The position numbers were made by a program, and so were the translations under genes. A DNA stretch of 64,000 nt. Origin: Candidatus Hadersleviella danica (GTDB lineage: Bacteria; Chloroflexota; Anaerolineae; Promineifilales; Promineifilaceae). The stretch is from positions 1-64,000 of the forward strand of contig JADJSZ010000047.1 in NCBI GenBank assembly GCA_016711405.1. The letters are read 5' to 3'. Of this stretch, positions 53,917-62,524 are shown in pieces. Every line of letters starts with the position of its first letter. The stretch's first letter is position 1. The notes below the pieces were generated by a model that worked only from the letters and a program-made list of their open reading frames with translations, ran no database searches and had not been told where the DNA came from.

Positions 53917-54663
53917 ATGACAACTAACCAAAGCGCAGAATTAACCAACCAATCCATCTTAGCCCACCTGAATGATTTGCGGATACGGGTGACATGGGCG
54001 GCCGTCAGCGTCTTGCTGGGAACGATTGCCAGCTTCTTTTTTGCCCGCGACATTCTCCTCTTTTTGCTTTCGCCTTATGATGGTGAATTGCAAGTTTTGC
54101 GCCCCACGGAAGGCATTGAAACCTATTTTAAGGTGGCTCTCTTAGCGGGTGTCATTTTAGCGATGCCCTTCGTTCTCTTTCAATTGTGGAAATTTATTTC
54201 GCCGGGCTTGGAAAAACGGGAAAAGCGGTATGTTTATCTGTTCATTCCCATCACCATGCTTTTGTTTCTAACGGGGATTGTGTTTGCATGGTTGGTGCTT
54301 GTGCCAGCGGCCGTTACCTTTCTCTCCACGTTTATGCCCGATATTTTTGTGGCGGATTGGACAGGGCAAGAGTACATTGGCTTTATCTTGGCCATGCTTT
54401 TTTGGCTGGGGTTGAGTTTTGAGATGCCTGTGGTGGCTTATTTTGTGGCTCGGATTGGGGTGGTTCAGGCACGGGCACTGGGGGAACAATGGCGGTTTGC
54501 GGTGGTGGGGATTTCGGTCTTAGCGGCCGCCATCACCCCTTCCATTGACCCGATTACGATGCTTTTAACCATGTTGCCGTTAGTCATTCTCTATCTCATC
54601 AGCATTGGCACGGCCTATGTGGGACAACGGCAGTTCGATAATTCAATGGCCTTGGATAAATAG
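53917..54663 (+). CDS. tatC: Sec-independent protein translocase TatC
   Basis: 248 residues, six membrane helices. Family motifs: HLNDLRIRV at the N-terminus, PxEGIETYFKV, MPFVLFQLWKFISPGLEKREKR, FEMPVV and a final TPSIDPITMLLTMLPL. Forms the substrate receptor of the Tat pathway with the preceding TatB-like protein. ATG 53917 is preferred because the ATG two codons earlier belongs to an AATGACCAATGAC array. Confidence 0.95.
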   Translation: MTTNQSAELTNQSILAHLNDLRIRVTWAAVSVLLGTIASFFFARDILLFLLSPYDGELQVLRPTEGIETYFKVALLAGVILAMPFVLFQLWKFISPGLEKREKRYVYLFIPITMLLFLTGIVFAWLVLVPAAVTFLSTFMPDIFVADWTGQEYIGFILAMLFWLGLSFEMPVVAYFVARIGVVQARALGEQWRFAVVGISVLAAAITPSIDPITMLLTMLPLVILYLISIGTAYVGQRQFDNSMALDK

Positions 54664-54692
54664 GACAATTCCCAATTTTTATTGCAAAGGGC

Positions 54693-54720
54693 GTAGTGGC
54701 GCAATATATTGCGCCACTAC
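54693..54720. repeat. 28-bp perfect palindrome, copy 3
   Basis: Identical to 36067-36094. It lies 30 bases after tatC. The following 200 bases hold only weak short ORFs, one of 35 codons from ATG 54730 (MRSTPSLPEQQPNFKILPDW), which I do not trust as a gene. Confidence 0.88.
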
Positions 54721-54920
54721 CACAACTCAATGAGGAGCACGCCATCTCTACCAGAACAGCAACCAAATTTTAAGATACTACCCGACTGGCCGATGGCGGG
54801 CAGGGGAATGGGTGCTATGCTTGATGATGCCGCATGAAATATGGCTGGGGCGGCAGAGCTTTTTAGCGGTGTGCTAGGGGCGTGTACATGTGGTACAGGT
54901 GGCGCATCAAGCAGGTATGA

Positions 54921-55178
54921 ATGGTTGAACCAGAGGTAACATTTCACAACAAGGCGCTGATTAAGGTGCAGGCGCAGATTTTTACAGGACGCACCTTGAT
55001 TAGCACTTGTTTGGCAGGGCCAAGCGAAAGTTGTGTGTTGGCGGCCGTGCTCGGCCCTTACGACATCTTCTTTAAAAATGGAGCTACAGGGTGGGAATTA
55101 GCTCGCCGGCTAGATAGCCAAGCGACAACGGTCACGCTCAGTCACGATAAGGGGCGCTACGTGATTACAGGAACTTAA
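54921..55178 (+). CDS. Hypothetical protein, 85 residues
   Basis: Starts VEPEVTFHNKALIKVQAQIF and contains GPYDIFFKNGATGWELARRL; mixed alpha/beta, no signal or membrane segment. No family recognised. Its stop is two bases before the start of the YozE-like gene, so the two are probably co-transcribed. Possible ribosome site CAGGT only. Confidence 0.5.
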   Translation: MVEPEVTFHNKALIKVQAQIFTGRTLISTCLAGPSESCVLAAVLGPYDIFFKNGATGWELARRLDSQATTVTLSHDKGRYVITGT

Positions 55179-55180
55179 AC

Positions 55181-55426
55181 ATGAACTTAAAATTTGAAGA
55201 ATGGTTGGTAGACCAAAAAGGTCGCCAAGATGAAGTAGGTGATTTTGCGCGTGGCCTGAACATGCCCGATGTTGCCCAAAAATTATTGGGGCGCAAGCCT
55301 GATGAACACAAAAACTGGGCTGATATTGTCATTGGCATGTCGAAACCGCTCCATATCGCCACTTTTAATGCGGCATGGCAAGAGTTTCAGGTGGAGAAGA
55401 AGTTAGCGGCCGATGTGCCGCGATAG
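55181..55426 (+). CDS. YozE-like small protein
   Basis: 81 residues. The segment FEEWLVDQKGRQDEVGDFARGLNMPD follows the YozE/SAM-like pattern (F-x-x-W-L-x-x-Q-x-x-R-x-D-x-V-G-D-x-A). The function of the family is unknown. Coupled to the preceding hypothetical gene. The C-terminus (MSKPLHIATFNAAWQEFQVEKK) is an extension relative to the short Bacillus protein. Confidence 0.65.
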   Translation: MNLKFEEWLVDQKGRQDEVGDFARGLNMPDVAQKLLGRKPDEHKNWADIVIGMSKPLHIATFNAAWQEFQVEKKLAADVPR

Positions 55427-55514
55427 GGGGAGGAGGGAAAGTACGAAATACGAAGTACGAAGTACGAATTTCTCGAAGCATATTGTCCCCCGCCCCTAGT
55501 CCCCCGTCCTTCCC

Positions 55515-56108
55515 ATGCCCCATCCCCCCACGCCCGGCCAAGTTCCTGCCCACTATCAAGAGGTGGTGTATTGGAAATTGGGCGAGAATAAAAAACAATA
55601 TATCCTCATCAATCTAATCTCCATTCCTCTGGGCCTAGGGGTGGGGATTTTTTGTTTCTGGCTTCTGTGGTGGCTGGGCGGGGATTTATCAGGCTCCGTG
55701 GATTTGCGGCGCATGTTGTGGCTGGTGGGGGCGGTGGTCTTGACCTTGCTCCTGCATGAATTGATTCATGGATGGGTGATGAAGCGATTTGGGGCAACGC
55801 CCCAGTATGGCTTCAAGGCCAAGCTGTTGGCTCTGTATGCCACCGCCCCCGGCTATGCCTTTACGCGCAACCAGTATGTGCAAATTTTGCTGGCTCCACT
55901 GGTCATCATCACTCTGCTGGCGGTGGTGGGGATGGTGTTGGCGGGGGGCACGGCCGTTGGCTTCACCCTCGCCCTCTGCGCCAGTTTCAATGCCACGGGA
56001 GCTTGTGGCGATGTCTACATGACCTATTTTGTGTGTCGCTACCCCGCCAAGGCTTATATCATAGATGAAGCCGATGGCCTGCGCCTTTTCCTGCCCTCCT
56101 CGATTTAA
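55515..56108 (+). CDS. DUF3267 membrane protein (putative metalloprotease fold)
   Basis: 197 residues, about four membrane helices. The HELIHG motif in VVLTLLLHELIHGWVMKRFG is a zinc-peptidase-like H-E-x-x-H inside a membrane segment; ATAPGYAFTRNQYVQILLAPLVIITL and FNATGACGDVYMTYFV follow as in DUF3267 proteins. Whether it cleaves anything is not established. An array of GAAATACGAAGTACG words (55440-55470) lies just upstream. Confidence 0.85.
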   Translation: MPHPPTPGQVPAHYQEVVYWKLGENKKQYILINLISIPLGLGVGIFCFWLLWWLGGDLSGSVDLRRMLWLVGAVVLTLLLHELIHGWVMKRFGATPQYGFKAKLLALYATAPGYAFTRNQYVQILLAPLVIITLLAVVGMVLAGGTAVGFTLALCASFNATGACGDVYMTYFVCRYPAKAYIIDEADGLRLFLPSSI

Positions 56109-56375
56109 AAGCCCCTCTCGAGCCTTTTGGTCGCCTGACCAATCCCCCCGTTTAACCCCCCAATTAAATATATTTTTCACGGCCGCCATGTGGTGGTTTT
56201 TGTTTTGGTGTATTTGTGTATTTGTGTATTTCAATATTTCAATACCCCAATATACCAATATACCAATACACCCATCCTCCCTTGCGGCCGTTATCTGTAT
56301 ATCCCCCAACTGGGGGAAGCCCAAACCCCCTGAACGGCCGATGTGACCTCCGTACTAAACAAGTACTATAAGGGC
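56109..56375. other. Intergenic region with TATTTGTGTATTTCAATA words
   Basis: GTATTTGTGTATTTCAATATTTCAATA words followed by CCAATATACCAATATACC words (56213-56272), related to the hairpin at 12034-12104. No gene seen. Confidence 0.6.
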
Positions 56376-56774
56376 ATGATACGTATTCTACTGGCCGCTC
56401 CACAACCTGATCTGCGCAAAGCATTACGCTTGCTAATACTTGATTTAGGGATGCAGGTTGTGGGCGAAGCGGCCGACTGGGACACCACCTTAGCCCTTGC
56501 GCCGGAAACCAAACCCAATATGGTGGTATTGGATTGGGATTTAACCCCTCTCGGTTCGGGCAACACACTAGCTCAATTGCGTGCGGTGTGCCCTGCGGCC
56601 GTGGTCATTGTCCTCATCAGCCATTTGGATGCCCGCCATCAGGCGGCACTCTCGGCCGGGGCAGATGTTTTTATCAGCAAAGGTGAGGCTCCTAGCCGCG
56701 TTGCCGACCGTTTAAGAGAGGCGGCCGCCAATTACCAACGACACGGCCAACCCTTAGAACCTCTCGCACCATAG
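56376..56774 (+). CDS. Stand-alone receiver-like protein
   Basis: 132 residues. N-terminus RILLAAPQPDLRKALRLLI and phospho-acceptor region NMVVLDWDLTP give a NarL-type receiver fold, followed by VLISHLDARHQAALSAGADVFISKGEAP with the conserved Lys. The acidic pocket is altered (APQPD instead of xDDxx), so phosphorylation may be weak. No output domain and no kinase nearby. Start ATG 56376 with AAGGG. Confidence 0.78.
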   Translation: MIRILLAAPQPDLRKALRLLILDLGMQVVGEAADWDTTLALAPETKPNMVVLDWDLTPLGSGNTLAQLRAVCPAAVVIVLISHLDARHQAALSAGADVFISKGEAPSRVADRLREAAANYQRHGQPLEPLAP

Positions 56775-56816
56775 GCAGTGCAACCCTTGTGGTTGCCCAA
56801 TTAAAGCACCAAAAAC

Positions 56817-57584
56817 ATGCACAACCTTAAAAATTTAATCGCTTATACCGTCTTACTGGCGGCATTGGTTATCACAAGTCAAGAACCGTTGACCAATGTA
56901 TTGGCCCAGACGGAAGCGGTGGCTCCCGACTTAAGGTCGGCCGCAACCTTTGTCGCTTTGGCCAGTTCCACCCTCACCAATACAGGGTCAGGCGTATTTA
57001 TAGGCAATGTGGGGGTGTTCCCCGGCACCGAAGTGACAGGTTTTCCTCCGGGAACGGTTCGCCATGGAAGCATTTACATGGGCGGCCCTATTCCAGAGCT
57101 GGCCCAAGTGGATGCCCAAATAGCGTATGACGACCTAGCGGGGCAGGTGTGCAATGTGCAACTGACAGGACAGGATTTAGGCGGAATGATTCTTACGCCC
57201 GGTGTGTATTGCTTCAATACATCGGCGCAATTAACAGGCGATCTTGTACTGGATGGGTTGGACAACCCCGAAGCTGTGTGGGTTTTCCAAATGGGTAGCA
57301 CCCTAACCAGTGCTTCCGCTTCCACAGTCGAGACGATAAACGACGGCCGTGCTGTAAACGTGTTCTGGCAGGTGGGTAGCTCCGCCACGCTGGGCACAGG
57401 AACCCAATTTGCGGGCAACATTCTGGCCGATGCCAGCATCACCCTCGACACAGGGGCAAGGTTAATCGGCCGTGCCTTAGCTCTCAATGGGGCAGTGGTC
57501 ATAGACACCAATGGCACAGATTTGCCCATCAGCAACACCCCTTTCTACGAGTTTCTTTATTTCCCGCTTGTCATGCGGCCATAG
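56817..57584 (+). CDS. DUF3494 ice-binding-like secreted protein with FPLVMRP tail
   Basis: 255 residues with a signal peptide (LIAYTVLLAALVITSQEPL). The rest is the DUF3494 beta-helix found in ice-binding and adhesin proteins: FVALASSTLTNTGSGVFIGNVGVFPG, YDDLAG, LTPGVYCFNTSAQLTGDLVLDG, WVFQMGSTLT, NVFWQVGSSATLGTGTQFAGNILAD. The last residues FYEFLYFPLVMRP match the tail widely seen in Chloroflexota exported proteins, perhaps a surface-sorting signal. Ice binding is not assured; the family also includes general adhesion proteins. Confidence 0.85.
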   Translation: MHNLKNLIAYTVLLAALVITSQEPLTNVLAQTEAVAPDLRSAATFVALASSTLTNTGSGVFIGNVGVFPGTEVTGFPPGTVRHGSIYMGGPIPELAQVDAQIAYDDLAGQVCNVQLTGQDLGGMILTPGVYCFNTSAQLTGDLVLDGLDNPEAVWVFQMGSTLTSASASTVETINDGRAVNVFWQVGSSATLGTGTQFAGNILADASITLDTGARLIGRALALNGAVVIDTNGTDLPISNTPFYEFLYFPLVMRP

Positions 57585-57696
57585 TACACGGCCGAATTGG
57601 ACAAAGATGAGCCTGCTCTTCAACATCAAAAGAGCGTCGGATCCAAAAATTAGGGCACTTTATTGACAGACAGATACTAGCTACAGGAGAAAAACC

Positions 57697-57924
57697 ATGA
57701 ACCAAGATATCTTTGAAGGCAAATGGAAAGAAATGCGCGGCCAAGTCAAAGAATGGTGGGGCGAACTCACCGACGATGACCTCGACCGTGTGGAAGGCAA
57801 GGCGGAACAACTGGTGGGCTTGCTTCAACAGAAGTATGGCTACACCAAAGAACGCGCCCAAGAAGAGTACGACCGTCGGGTAGCTCAATACAACGAGCGG
57901 CTCGAAGCGGCCAAAGTTGACTAA
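57697..57924 (+). CDS. CsbD-family stress protein, copy 1
   Basis: 75 residues: MNQDIFEGKWKEMRGQVKEWWGELTDDD followed by DRVEGKAEQLVGLLQQKYGYTKE, the full CsbD domain. Small, charged and helical; CsbD proteins are induced by general stress in many bacteria but have no defined activity. AGGAGA precedes the ATG. A second copy follows after 42 bases. Confidence 0.92.
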   Translation: MNQDIFEGKWKEMRGQVKEWWGELTDDDLDRVEGKAEQLVGLLQQKYGYTKERAQEEYDRRVAQYNERLEAAKVD

Positions 57925-57966
57925 CTCAGACAAGGGGGAGGGAGCTGTTAACCAAGGGGATACAGC

Positions 57967-58173
57967 ATGAACCAAGATAGTTTTGAAAAAAATTGGCCCG
58001 AAATGCGCGTGCAAGTCCAAGGATGGTGGGATGAACTCACCGATGAAGACTTGAATCGTGTGCAAGGCAAGGCAGAACAAATCGTGGCTTTGCTCCAAAA
58101 GAGTTATGGCACAAGCCGACGGTACACCGAAAAAGAGTACTCGCGGCGCCTCGCCTCGGCCGAGCTTGGCTAA
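57967..58173 (+). CDS. CsbD-family stress protein, copy 2
   Basis: 68 residues, tandem paralogue of the preceding gene (NQDSFEKNWPEMRVQVQGWWDELTDED, KAEQIVALLQKSYG). The canonical Gly after the first Arg/Val is replaced by Val (RVQVQ), otherwise the domain is complete. Confidence 0.9.
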   Translation: MNQDSFEKNWPEMRVQVQGWWDELTDEDLNRVQGKAEQIVALLQKSYGTSRRYTEKEYSRRLASAELG

Positions 58174-58285
58174 AGCTGTGTTCTCGGGTGTCTAACCCGA
58201 ACAGGGCGAAACACCAATCAAGTTTTTTGATGATTAGGCACGGCCGAAACCGTGCCCCCCAACACTCTAACAAGGAGAGTACAAG

Positions 58286-58555
58286 ATGAACTTCATTATA
58301 TGGCTTATCGTAGGCGCGATTGTGGGCTGGCTGGCCAGCATGATTATGCGCACAGACGGACAACAAGGCTTACTGCTCAACATTATCGTCGGTGTGGTCG
58401 GCGCATTCGTGGCGGGTGTGGTTTTAACCCCCCTGCTCGGCATTGCCACCATCAACCAAAACAACTTTAGCCTGCCCGGCGTTTTGGTTTCGATTATGGG
58501 ATCCGTCATTTTGCTGGCCGTGGTCAGCCTGTTTCGGAGCGGGGCACGCCGCTAG
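58286..58555 (+). CDS. GlsB/YeaQ/YmgE family membrane protein
   Basis: 89 residues, three membrane helices with glycine-rich faces: FIIWLIVGAIVGWLASMIM, GLLLNIIVGVVGAFVAG, VLVSIMGSVILLAVVSL. This is the transglycosylase-associated (Tag) small-membrane-protein family linked to envelope and acid stress. AAGGAGAG lies 11 bases before the ATG. Part of the co-directional stress run. Confidence 0.93.
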   Translation: MNFIIWLIVGAIVGWLASMIMRTDGQQGLLLNIIVGVVGAFVAGVVLTPLLGIATINQNNFSLPGVLVSIMGSVILLAVVSLFRSGARR

Positions 58556-58602
58556 ATAGCGAGTCTAGTCGTCTGACAGTCACATCTTGGCGGATAACAT
58601 TC

Positions 58603-58662
58603 TGTAGGGGTCGGCCTTGTGTGTACCTTTGGAGCTTGGCAACCACAAGGGTTGCCCCTACA
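58603..58662. mobile_element. Short relic related to the 153-bp element
   Basis: TGTAGGGG ... CCCCTACA ends with the internal GGCAACCACAAGGGTTGCC block of the 153-bp element; the 13-bp terminal repeats are absent. Confidence 0.6.
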
Positions 58663-58733
58663 AAATATCCCCCCATCAAGCTGTCAGATTACCAACACCA
58701 ATTTACGAAATTACCACCCAAGGAGACATGAAA

Positions 58734-59108
58734 ATGGCTAAGAAAAAACAAGAAAAACAAGCGGAAGGCATGAGCTTAGGCACTGTATTGATGGGAACCC
58801 TGATTGGCGCATTGACAGGAGCGTTGGTCATGTTGTTGACAGCCCCCCAATCGGGCAAGAAAACACGGGCCAAGATCCAAAGCAAAAGCCAAGAATTGCG
58901 CGAGCAAGCGACCGAAACCCTCGAAGAGGGCGTAGACCAAGTTCGCACCAAAGCCAAAGAAGTTCGCACCAAAGCGAATGAGGTGACAACCAAGTTGCAA
59001 AAACAAGCGGGCGATTTGCAACAACGTGGCCACGACGCAATTGAACAACAAAAAGAGCGTTGGGCCCCTGTGGTAGAGGCGAGCAAAGCGGCCGTCAATG
59101 GCTCCTAG
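58734..59108 (+). CDS. YtxH-domain protein
   Basis: 124 residues. ATG 58734 is chosen since AAGGAGA is seven bases upstream; an ATG two codons earlier is too close. A Gly-rich membrane helix (GTVLMGTLIGALTGALVMLLTAPQSGKKTR) is followed by an amphipathic coiled coil with apolipoprotein-like repeats (EGVDQVRTKAKEVRTKANEVTTKLQ). YtxH proteins are general-stress membrane proteins of unknown activity. Confidence 0.9.
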   Translation: MAKKKQEKQAEGMSLGTVLMGTLIGALTGALVMLLTAPQSGKKTRAKIQSKSQELREQATETLEEGVDQVRTKAKEVRTKANEVTTKLQKQAGDLQQRGHDAIEQQKERWAPVVEASKAAVNGS

Positions 59109-59177
59109 CCCTCTCTCGTGGCATACCCACTCATTGCGCCTGCAAAATGAGGCGGGTATGCCACGGCCGTCCACGCC

Positions 59178-59597
59178 ATGAACGACCTATTACCCGTATC
59201 CACCAATTTACAAGCAACGCTCTTGGTGGGAGCCATTCTCGTCATAGATGATGACTGGGGTATCCGCGAAGCACTCACCGACCTGCTCGGAGAAATAACC
59301 AACAGGTTGGTCTATACAGCCAGAAATGGGCGCGAAGGGGTAGAACTTATGCGCCAAAAGCACCACCTTATTTGTCTAATTTTGCTAGACATGAACATGC
59401 CCCTGATGAACGGCGAACAAACCTACGCCAAATTGCAAGAAATCGCCCCCAAGACCAAGGTCATCGTTTCTACCAGCCTGAGCCAAACTGAAGTGTTCCA
59501 GCGTTTCGCCCCCAACCCATCGCCCCCCATCCTGCACAAGCCCTATCATGTCGATACTCTTTCCACAATGGTCAGGCTGGCGTTGGGGATGATGTAA
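59178..59597 (+). CDS. Stand-alone response-regulator receiver protein
   Basis: 139 residues. ILVIDDDWGIREAL with the acidic pair, phospho-acceptor Asp in LILLDMNMPLMNG, Thr/Ser in VIVSTSLS and Lys in ILHKPYH: a complete receiver domain without output domain. No kinase nearby; probably part of a phosphorelay that controls the stress run. No clear ribosome site; ATG follows a GGCCGTCC stretch. Confidence 0.9.
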   Translation: MNDLLPVSTNLQATLLVGAILVIDDDWGIREALTDLLGEITNRLVYTARNGREGVELMRQKHHLICLILLDMNMPLMNGEQTYAKLQEIAPKTKVIVSTSLSQTEVFQRFAPNPSPPILHKPYHVDTLSTMVRLALGMM

Positions 59598-59680
59598 ATC
59601 AGAGCAAAGCAGAGCCACCTTTCCCTAAAAAATCCCGAGCAAGCATCCCCATGCACTCGTTACACCAAGGAGACAATCAT

Positions 59681-60187
59681 ATGACTATTCACTCTCTTCA
59701 GAATTTCTACGTTGACCAATTAAAAGATGTTTACAGCGCTGAAAAGCAATTGCTGGAAGCCCTGCCCAAAATGGCCAACGCCGCTTTCGATGCTGATTTG
59801 AAGCTGGCCTTTCAGAATCATGCAGACCAAACAGCCAATCATCTGGCCACTGTGCAAGCCATTCTGAATGGGTTAAACCAAAACCCCGGCTCCAAAAAAT
59901 GCAAAGCGATGGAAGGACTGGTGGCAGAAGCCTCGGAAATTATCAATCTCCAAGGCGACCCGCAAGCCAAAGATGCGGCGCTTATTTTAGCGGCTCAAAA
60001 AGTGGAGCATTACGAGATTGCCACTTATGGCGGTCTGCGTACTTATGCCAAAGCGTTGGGCTTTTCGGATGTGGTTCCCCAGTTACAAGGCATCTTGGAC
60101 GAAGAGTACGACTGCGACCAGCAGTTGGACGATTTGGCGATGGGCGGCTTTTTAACTGAAGGTTTGAATGAAAAGGCGACCGCCTAA
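59681..60187 (+). CDS. YciF/DUF892 ferritin-like protein
   Basis: 168 residues. The four-helix ferritin-like fold is indicated by NFYVDQLKDVYSAEKQLLEALPKMA, FQNHADQTANHL and KVEHYEIATYGGLRTYAKALG, which provide the Glu/His pairs of a possible di-metal site. YciF-type proteins are induced by osmotic or other stress. ATG 59681 is eight bases after AAGGAG; an upstream in-frame ATG (59651) lacks one. Confidence 0.92.
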   Translation: MTIHSLQNFYVDQLKDVYSAEKQLLEALPKMANAAFDADLKLAFQNHADQTANHLATVQAILNGLNQNPGSKKCKAMEGLVAEASEIINLQGDPQAKDAALILAAQKVEHYEIATYGGLRTYAKALGFSDVVPQLQGILDEEYDCDQQLDDLAMGGFLTEGLNEKATA

Positions 60188-60204
60188 CCTCTCGGAGGTA
60201 AATC

Positions 60205-60942
60205 ATGAACCCGAAAATAAACAAACAAAGTGGATGGGCCTTTCTGCTGATGTTGTTGGGGATGATTTTGGTGGCCTGCACCCCCACGGCCGATGTTCCT
60301 GCCGGAACGGCCACGGGGCGCGGCATCACCGTCATTGGCCAAGGTGAAGCGATGGGGCAACCCACTCAAGCCAACGCCAGCGTCGGGGTCGAAATTTCGG
60401 CCGCCACCGTCAGCGAAGCAACCAGCCAAAACGAGGCCATTGTGGCCCAAGTTTTGGATGCTCTCGCCCAACAGGGCATTGAAGAAAAAGACATTCAGAC
60501 CAGCAATTACAATGTCTGGGCCGAACAAGTCTATGGCGAAAATGGGGCCGAAGGCATTAGCGGCTATCGTGTGACCAACATGGTCAACATTACCATCCGC
60601 GATATTGACAAGGTAGGGGCTGTATTACAAGCCGCCACCGAAGCAGGAGCCAATGCCGTTCATGGGGTCTATTTTGGGGTAGCGGATACGGCCGCCTTAG
60701 AAACAGAAGCGCGCACGGCCGCCATCACCAATGCCCGCGCCCGTGCCCAATCGCTGGCCGAACTGGCTGGCGTGGAGCTAGGCGAGGTGTTGATGATTAC
60801 CGAAGTCATCGGCTCCAATTACCCCATGCCAATGGGCAGAGCAGATTTAAATGCTGTTTCGGCCGAATCGGCCGCGCCCAGCATCTCCCCCGGTGAACTC
60901 AGCTTTACCACCCAAGTTCAAGTTACGTTTGCCATCAAATAA
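60205..60942 (+). CDS. SIMPL-domain (DUF541) lipoprotein
   Basis: 245 residues. Signal peptide with lipobox LVAC (about residue 25). GRGITVIGQGEAMGQPTQANASVGVEISA starts the SIMPL domain; AALETEARTAAITNARARAQSLAELAGVELGEV is its hallmark helix and strand. Members are periplasmic or surface proteins (YggE type) tied to oxidative stress, with unknown biochemical activity. It follows the YciF gene by 17 bases, so the two are likely co-transcribed. Confidence 0.92.
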   Translation: MNPKINKQSGWAFLLMLLGMILVACTPTADVPAGTATGRGITVIGQGEAMGQPTQANASVGVEISAATVSEATSQNEAIVAQVLDALAQQGIEEKDIQTSNYNVWAEQVYGENGAEGISGYRVTNMVNITIRDIDKVGAVLQAATEAGANAVHGVYFGVADTAALETEARTAAITNARARAQSLAELAGVELGEVLMITEVIGSNYPMPMGRADLNAVSAESAAPSISPGELSFTTQVQVTFAIK

Positions 60943-60991
60943 GTAAGTTGGTGGCATGGCCTTCAGGCCATGCCACCCAAGGAAAAACATC

Positions 60992-61150
60992 ATGTTATGG
61001 ACAATCATCGTCGTTCTTTTCATTCTCTGGCTACTCGGCTTTTTGGGTAACAACATCAGCCCTAGCATCCCCCGCATGGGCAATGGGATTCACACCCTTC
61101 TGGTCATTATCCTCATTCTCGTCGTTTTGCAACTGCTCGGCGTGGTTTAA
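60992..61150 (+). CDS. lmo0937-like/DUF5670 small membrane protein
   Basis: 52 residues with two membrane helices: MLWTIIVVLFILWLLGFLG and LLVIILILVVLQLLG, separated by an Asn/Pro loop. This two-helix layout is that of lmo0937-family stress-associated peptides. AAGGA lies 12 bases upstream. It sits in the stress-gene run just before the second copy of the MITE-like element. Confidence 0.85.
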   Translation: MLWTIIVVLFILWLLGFLGNNISPSIPRMGNGIHTLLVIILILVVLQLLGVV

Positions 61151-61169
61151 AAAAATTGCAATTGGTAAT

Positions 61170-61322
61170 GGGTGTGTTTCATCTCAGTTGAGAGCCGTCG
61201 TAGGGGCAACCCTTGTGGTTGCCCTGACCTCTGGTAAATGTGAGACTGGGGGTAGGCATATTTATCCCTGAAGAGGGACAAGGCCTACCCCTACAAAGCT
61301 CCAACTCACATGAAATACACCC
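61170..61322. mobile_element. 153-bp MITE-like element, copy 2
   Basis: Ends GGGTGTGTTTCAT and ATGAAATACACCC (12 of 13 match), flanked by a perfect 9-bp duplication ATTGGTAAT (61161-61169 and 61323-61331). Nearly identical to 5774-5926 over the inner 130 bases, with a few substitutions. Confidence 0.92.
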
Positions 61323-61392
61323 ATTGGTAATTGGCAACTAATTTATCTCGAGGTAGAGCAATTACTAATTACTAATTAAGAAGGAGGCACAT

Positions 61393-61689
61393 ATGTCACC
61401 TAAAAACTACTTTACGGCCGAACAAGTTCGCGCCATTGGCCACGAATTGGGCATTGATTGGAGTCGTTTTGATGTGACCCAATTCCATATGGGTCTGGAG
61501 GTGGAACTGGAACACGGCCGACAAGACCCCACCACCGACGTAACCCACAACGATCCCCTGCTGACAGGCAAAATCGCCCTCGCCCACCTCAACGAATTCG
61601 CCGATTACTACACCCGTTTAGCAAAAATGGAACGGGAAGCAAAAGAAGAACTCGGCCCGATAAAGACAGGAGATAGAGATAGGAGATAG
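61393..61689 (+). CDS. DUF5661 family protein
   Basis: 98 residues with AAGGAGG seven bases before ATG 61393. FTAEQVRAIGHELGIDWSRFDVTQFHMGLEVELEHG and TGKIALAHLNEFADYYTRLAKME are the family blocks. Soluble, function unknown, frequent in stress-related neighbourhoods. The last residues (GDRDRR) come from the GAGATAGAGATAG array that begins at 61669, so the original C-terminus was probably shorter or different. Confidence 0.88.
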   Translation: MSPKNYFTAEQVRAIGHELGIDWSRFDVTQFHMGLEVELEHGRQDPTTDVTHNDPLLTGKIALAHLNEFADYYTRLAKMEREAKEELGPIKTGDRDRR

Positions 61690-61760
61690 AGATAGAGAAA
61701 ACACAATAGACCTGCCCACCACGTACCCCTCTATCCTATCTCTACCCTCTATCTCCACCC
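61669..61760. repeat. GAGATAGAGATAG hairpin array
   Basis: GATAGAGATAGGAGATAGAG words, a 40-base spacer, then CTCTATCCTATCTCTACCC, the inverse. Overlaps the end of the DUF5661 gene. Confidence 0.8.
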
Positions 61761-61790
61761 TCCACCTCCATTTTAGAGGAGAAAAACCCC

Positions 61791-62456
61791 ATGATGCCCA
61801 TTGGTGATGACAACAGCACCCGCCGAATAGTCCCCATCGTGACGTATGCACTCATCGTGCTAAACGTCCTCTTTTTCTTTGTCGAACTGAGTGGGGGCGA
61901 TGCGTTCATTGAAAAATGGGCCTTTGTGCCCAGCCGCTTTTTGGCGAACCCCATCGCCGATTCGCTAACCCTCTTCACGGCCATGTTCATGCACGCGGGT
62001 TGGCTCCATTTGGGCGGCAACATGCTCTACTTGTGGATTTTTGGCGACAACGTCGAAGACCGTTTTGGCCATATTCCTTTCCTCATTTTCTACTTAATCT
62101 GCGGCTTGGCCGCTACGTTTGCCCAATTGGCTTTCAGCCTCGATTCCAACATCCCCAATTTAGGGGCATCGGGGGCGGTGGCAGGGGTTTTAGGTGGCTA
62201 CATTTTGCTCTTTCCCAAGCAAAATGTGCGCGTGTTGCAGGGGCAACGGGTTCTGCAAGTACCCGCCCTCATGGTCATTGGCCTCTGGTTCGTCCTCCAA
62301 TTTTTTAGCGGCCTTGGCTCCATTGCCGACACGGCCGATACAGGTGGCGTGGCCTACATGGCCCATATCGGCGGCTTTGTAGCGGGCTTTGCCCTCACAT
62401 TTTTATTTCGCGGCCGTAACAACACCCCCACCCCCCGTTTGCGTTCCACGAATTAA
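61791..62456 (+). CDS. Rhomboid-family intramembrane serine protease
   Basis: 221 residues, six or seven membrane helices. Catalytic Ser in NLGASGAVAGVLGG, catalytic His in YMAHIGGFVAGF, and oxyanion-site Asn in HLGGNMLYLWIFGDNVED are all present. Rhomboids cleave membrane-anchored proteins near the outer face. The ATG pair at 61791 follows AGAGGAG. Substrate unknown. Confidence 0.95.
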   Translation: MMPIGDDNSTRRIVPIVTYALIVLNVLFFFVELSGGDAFIEKWAFVPSRFLANPIADSLTLFTAMFMHAGWLHLGGNMLYLWIFGDNVEDRFGHIPFLIFYLICGLAATFAQLAFSLDSNIPNLGASGAVAGVLGGYILLFPKQNVRVLQGQRVLQVPALMVIGLWFVLQFFSGLGSIADTADTGGVAYMAHIGGFVAGFALTFLFRGRNNTPTPRLRSTN

Positions 62457-62524
62457 ACAAATCTCAAATTTTCAACTTTTTTAATAGCCATCGCTGGCTT
62501 CAAGCAAGTATTAGGAGAAAAACC

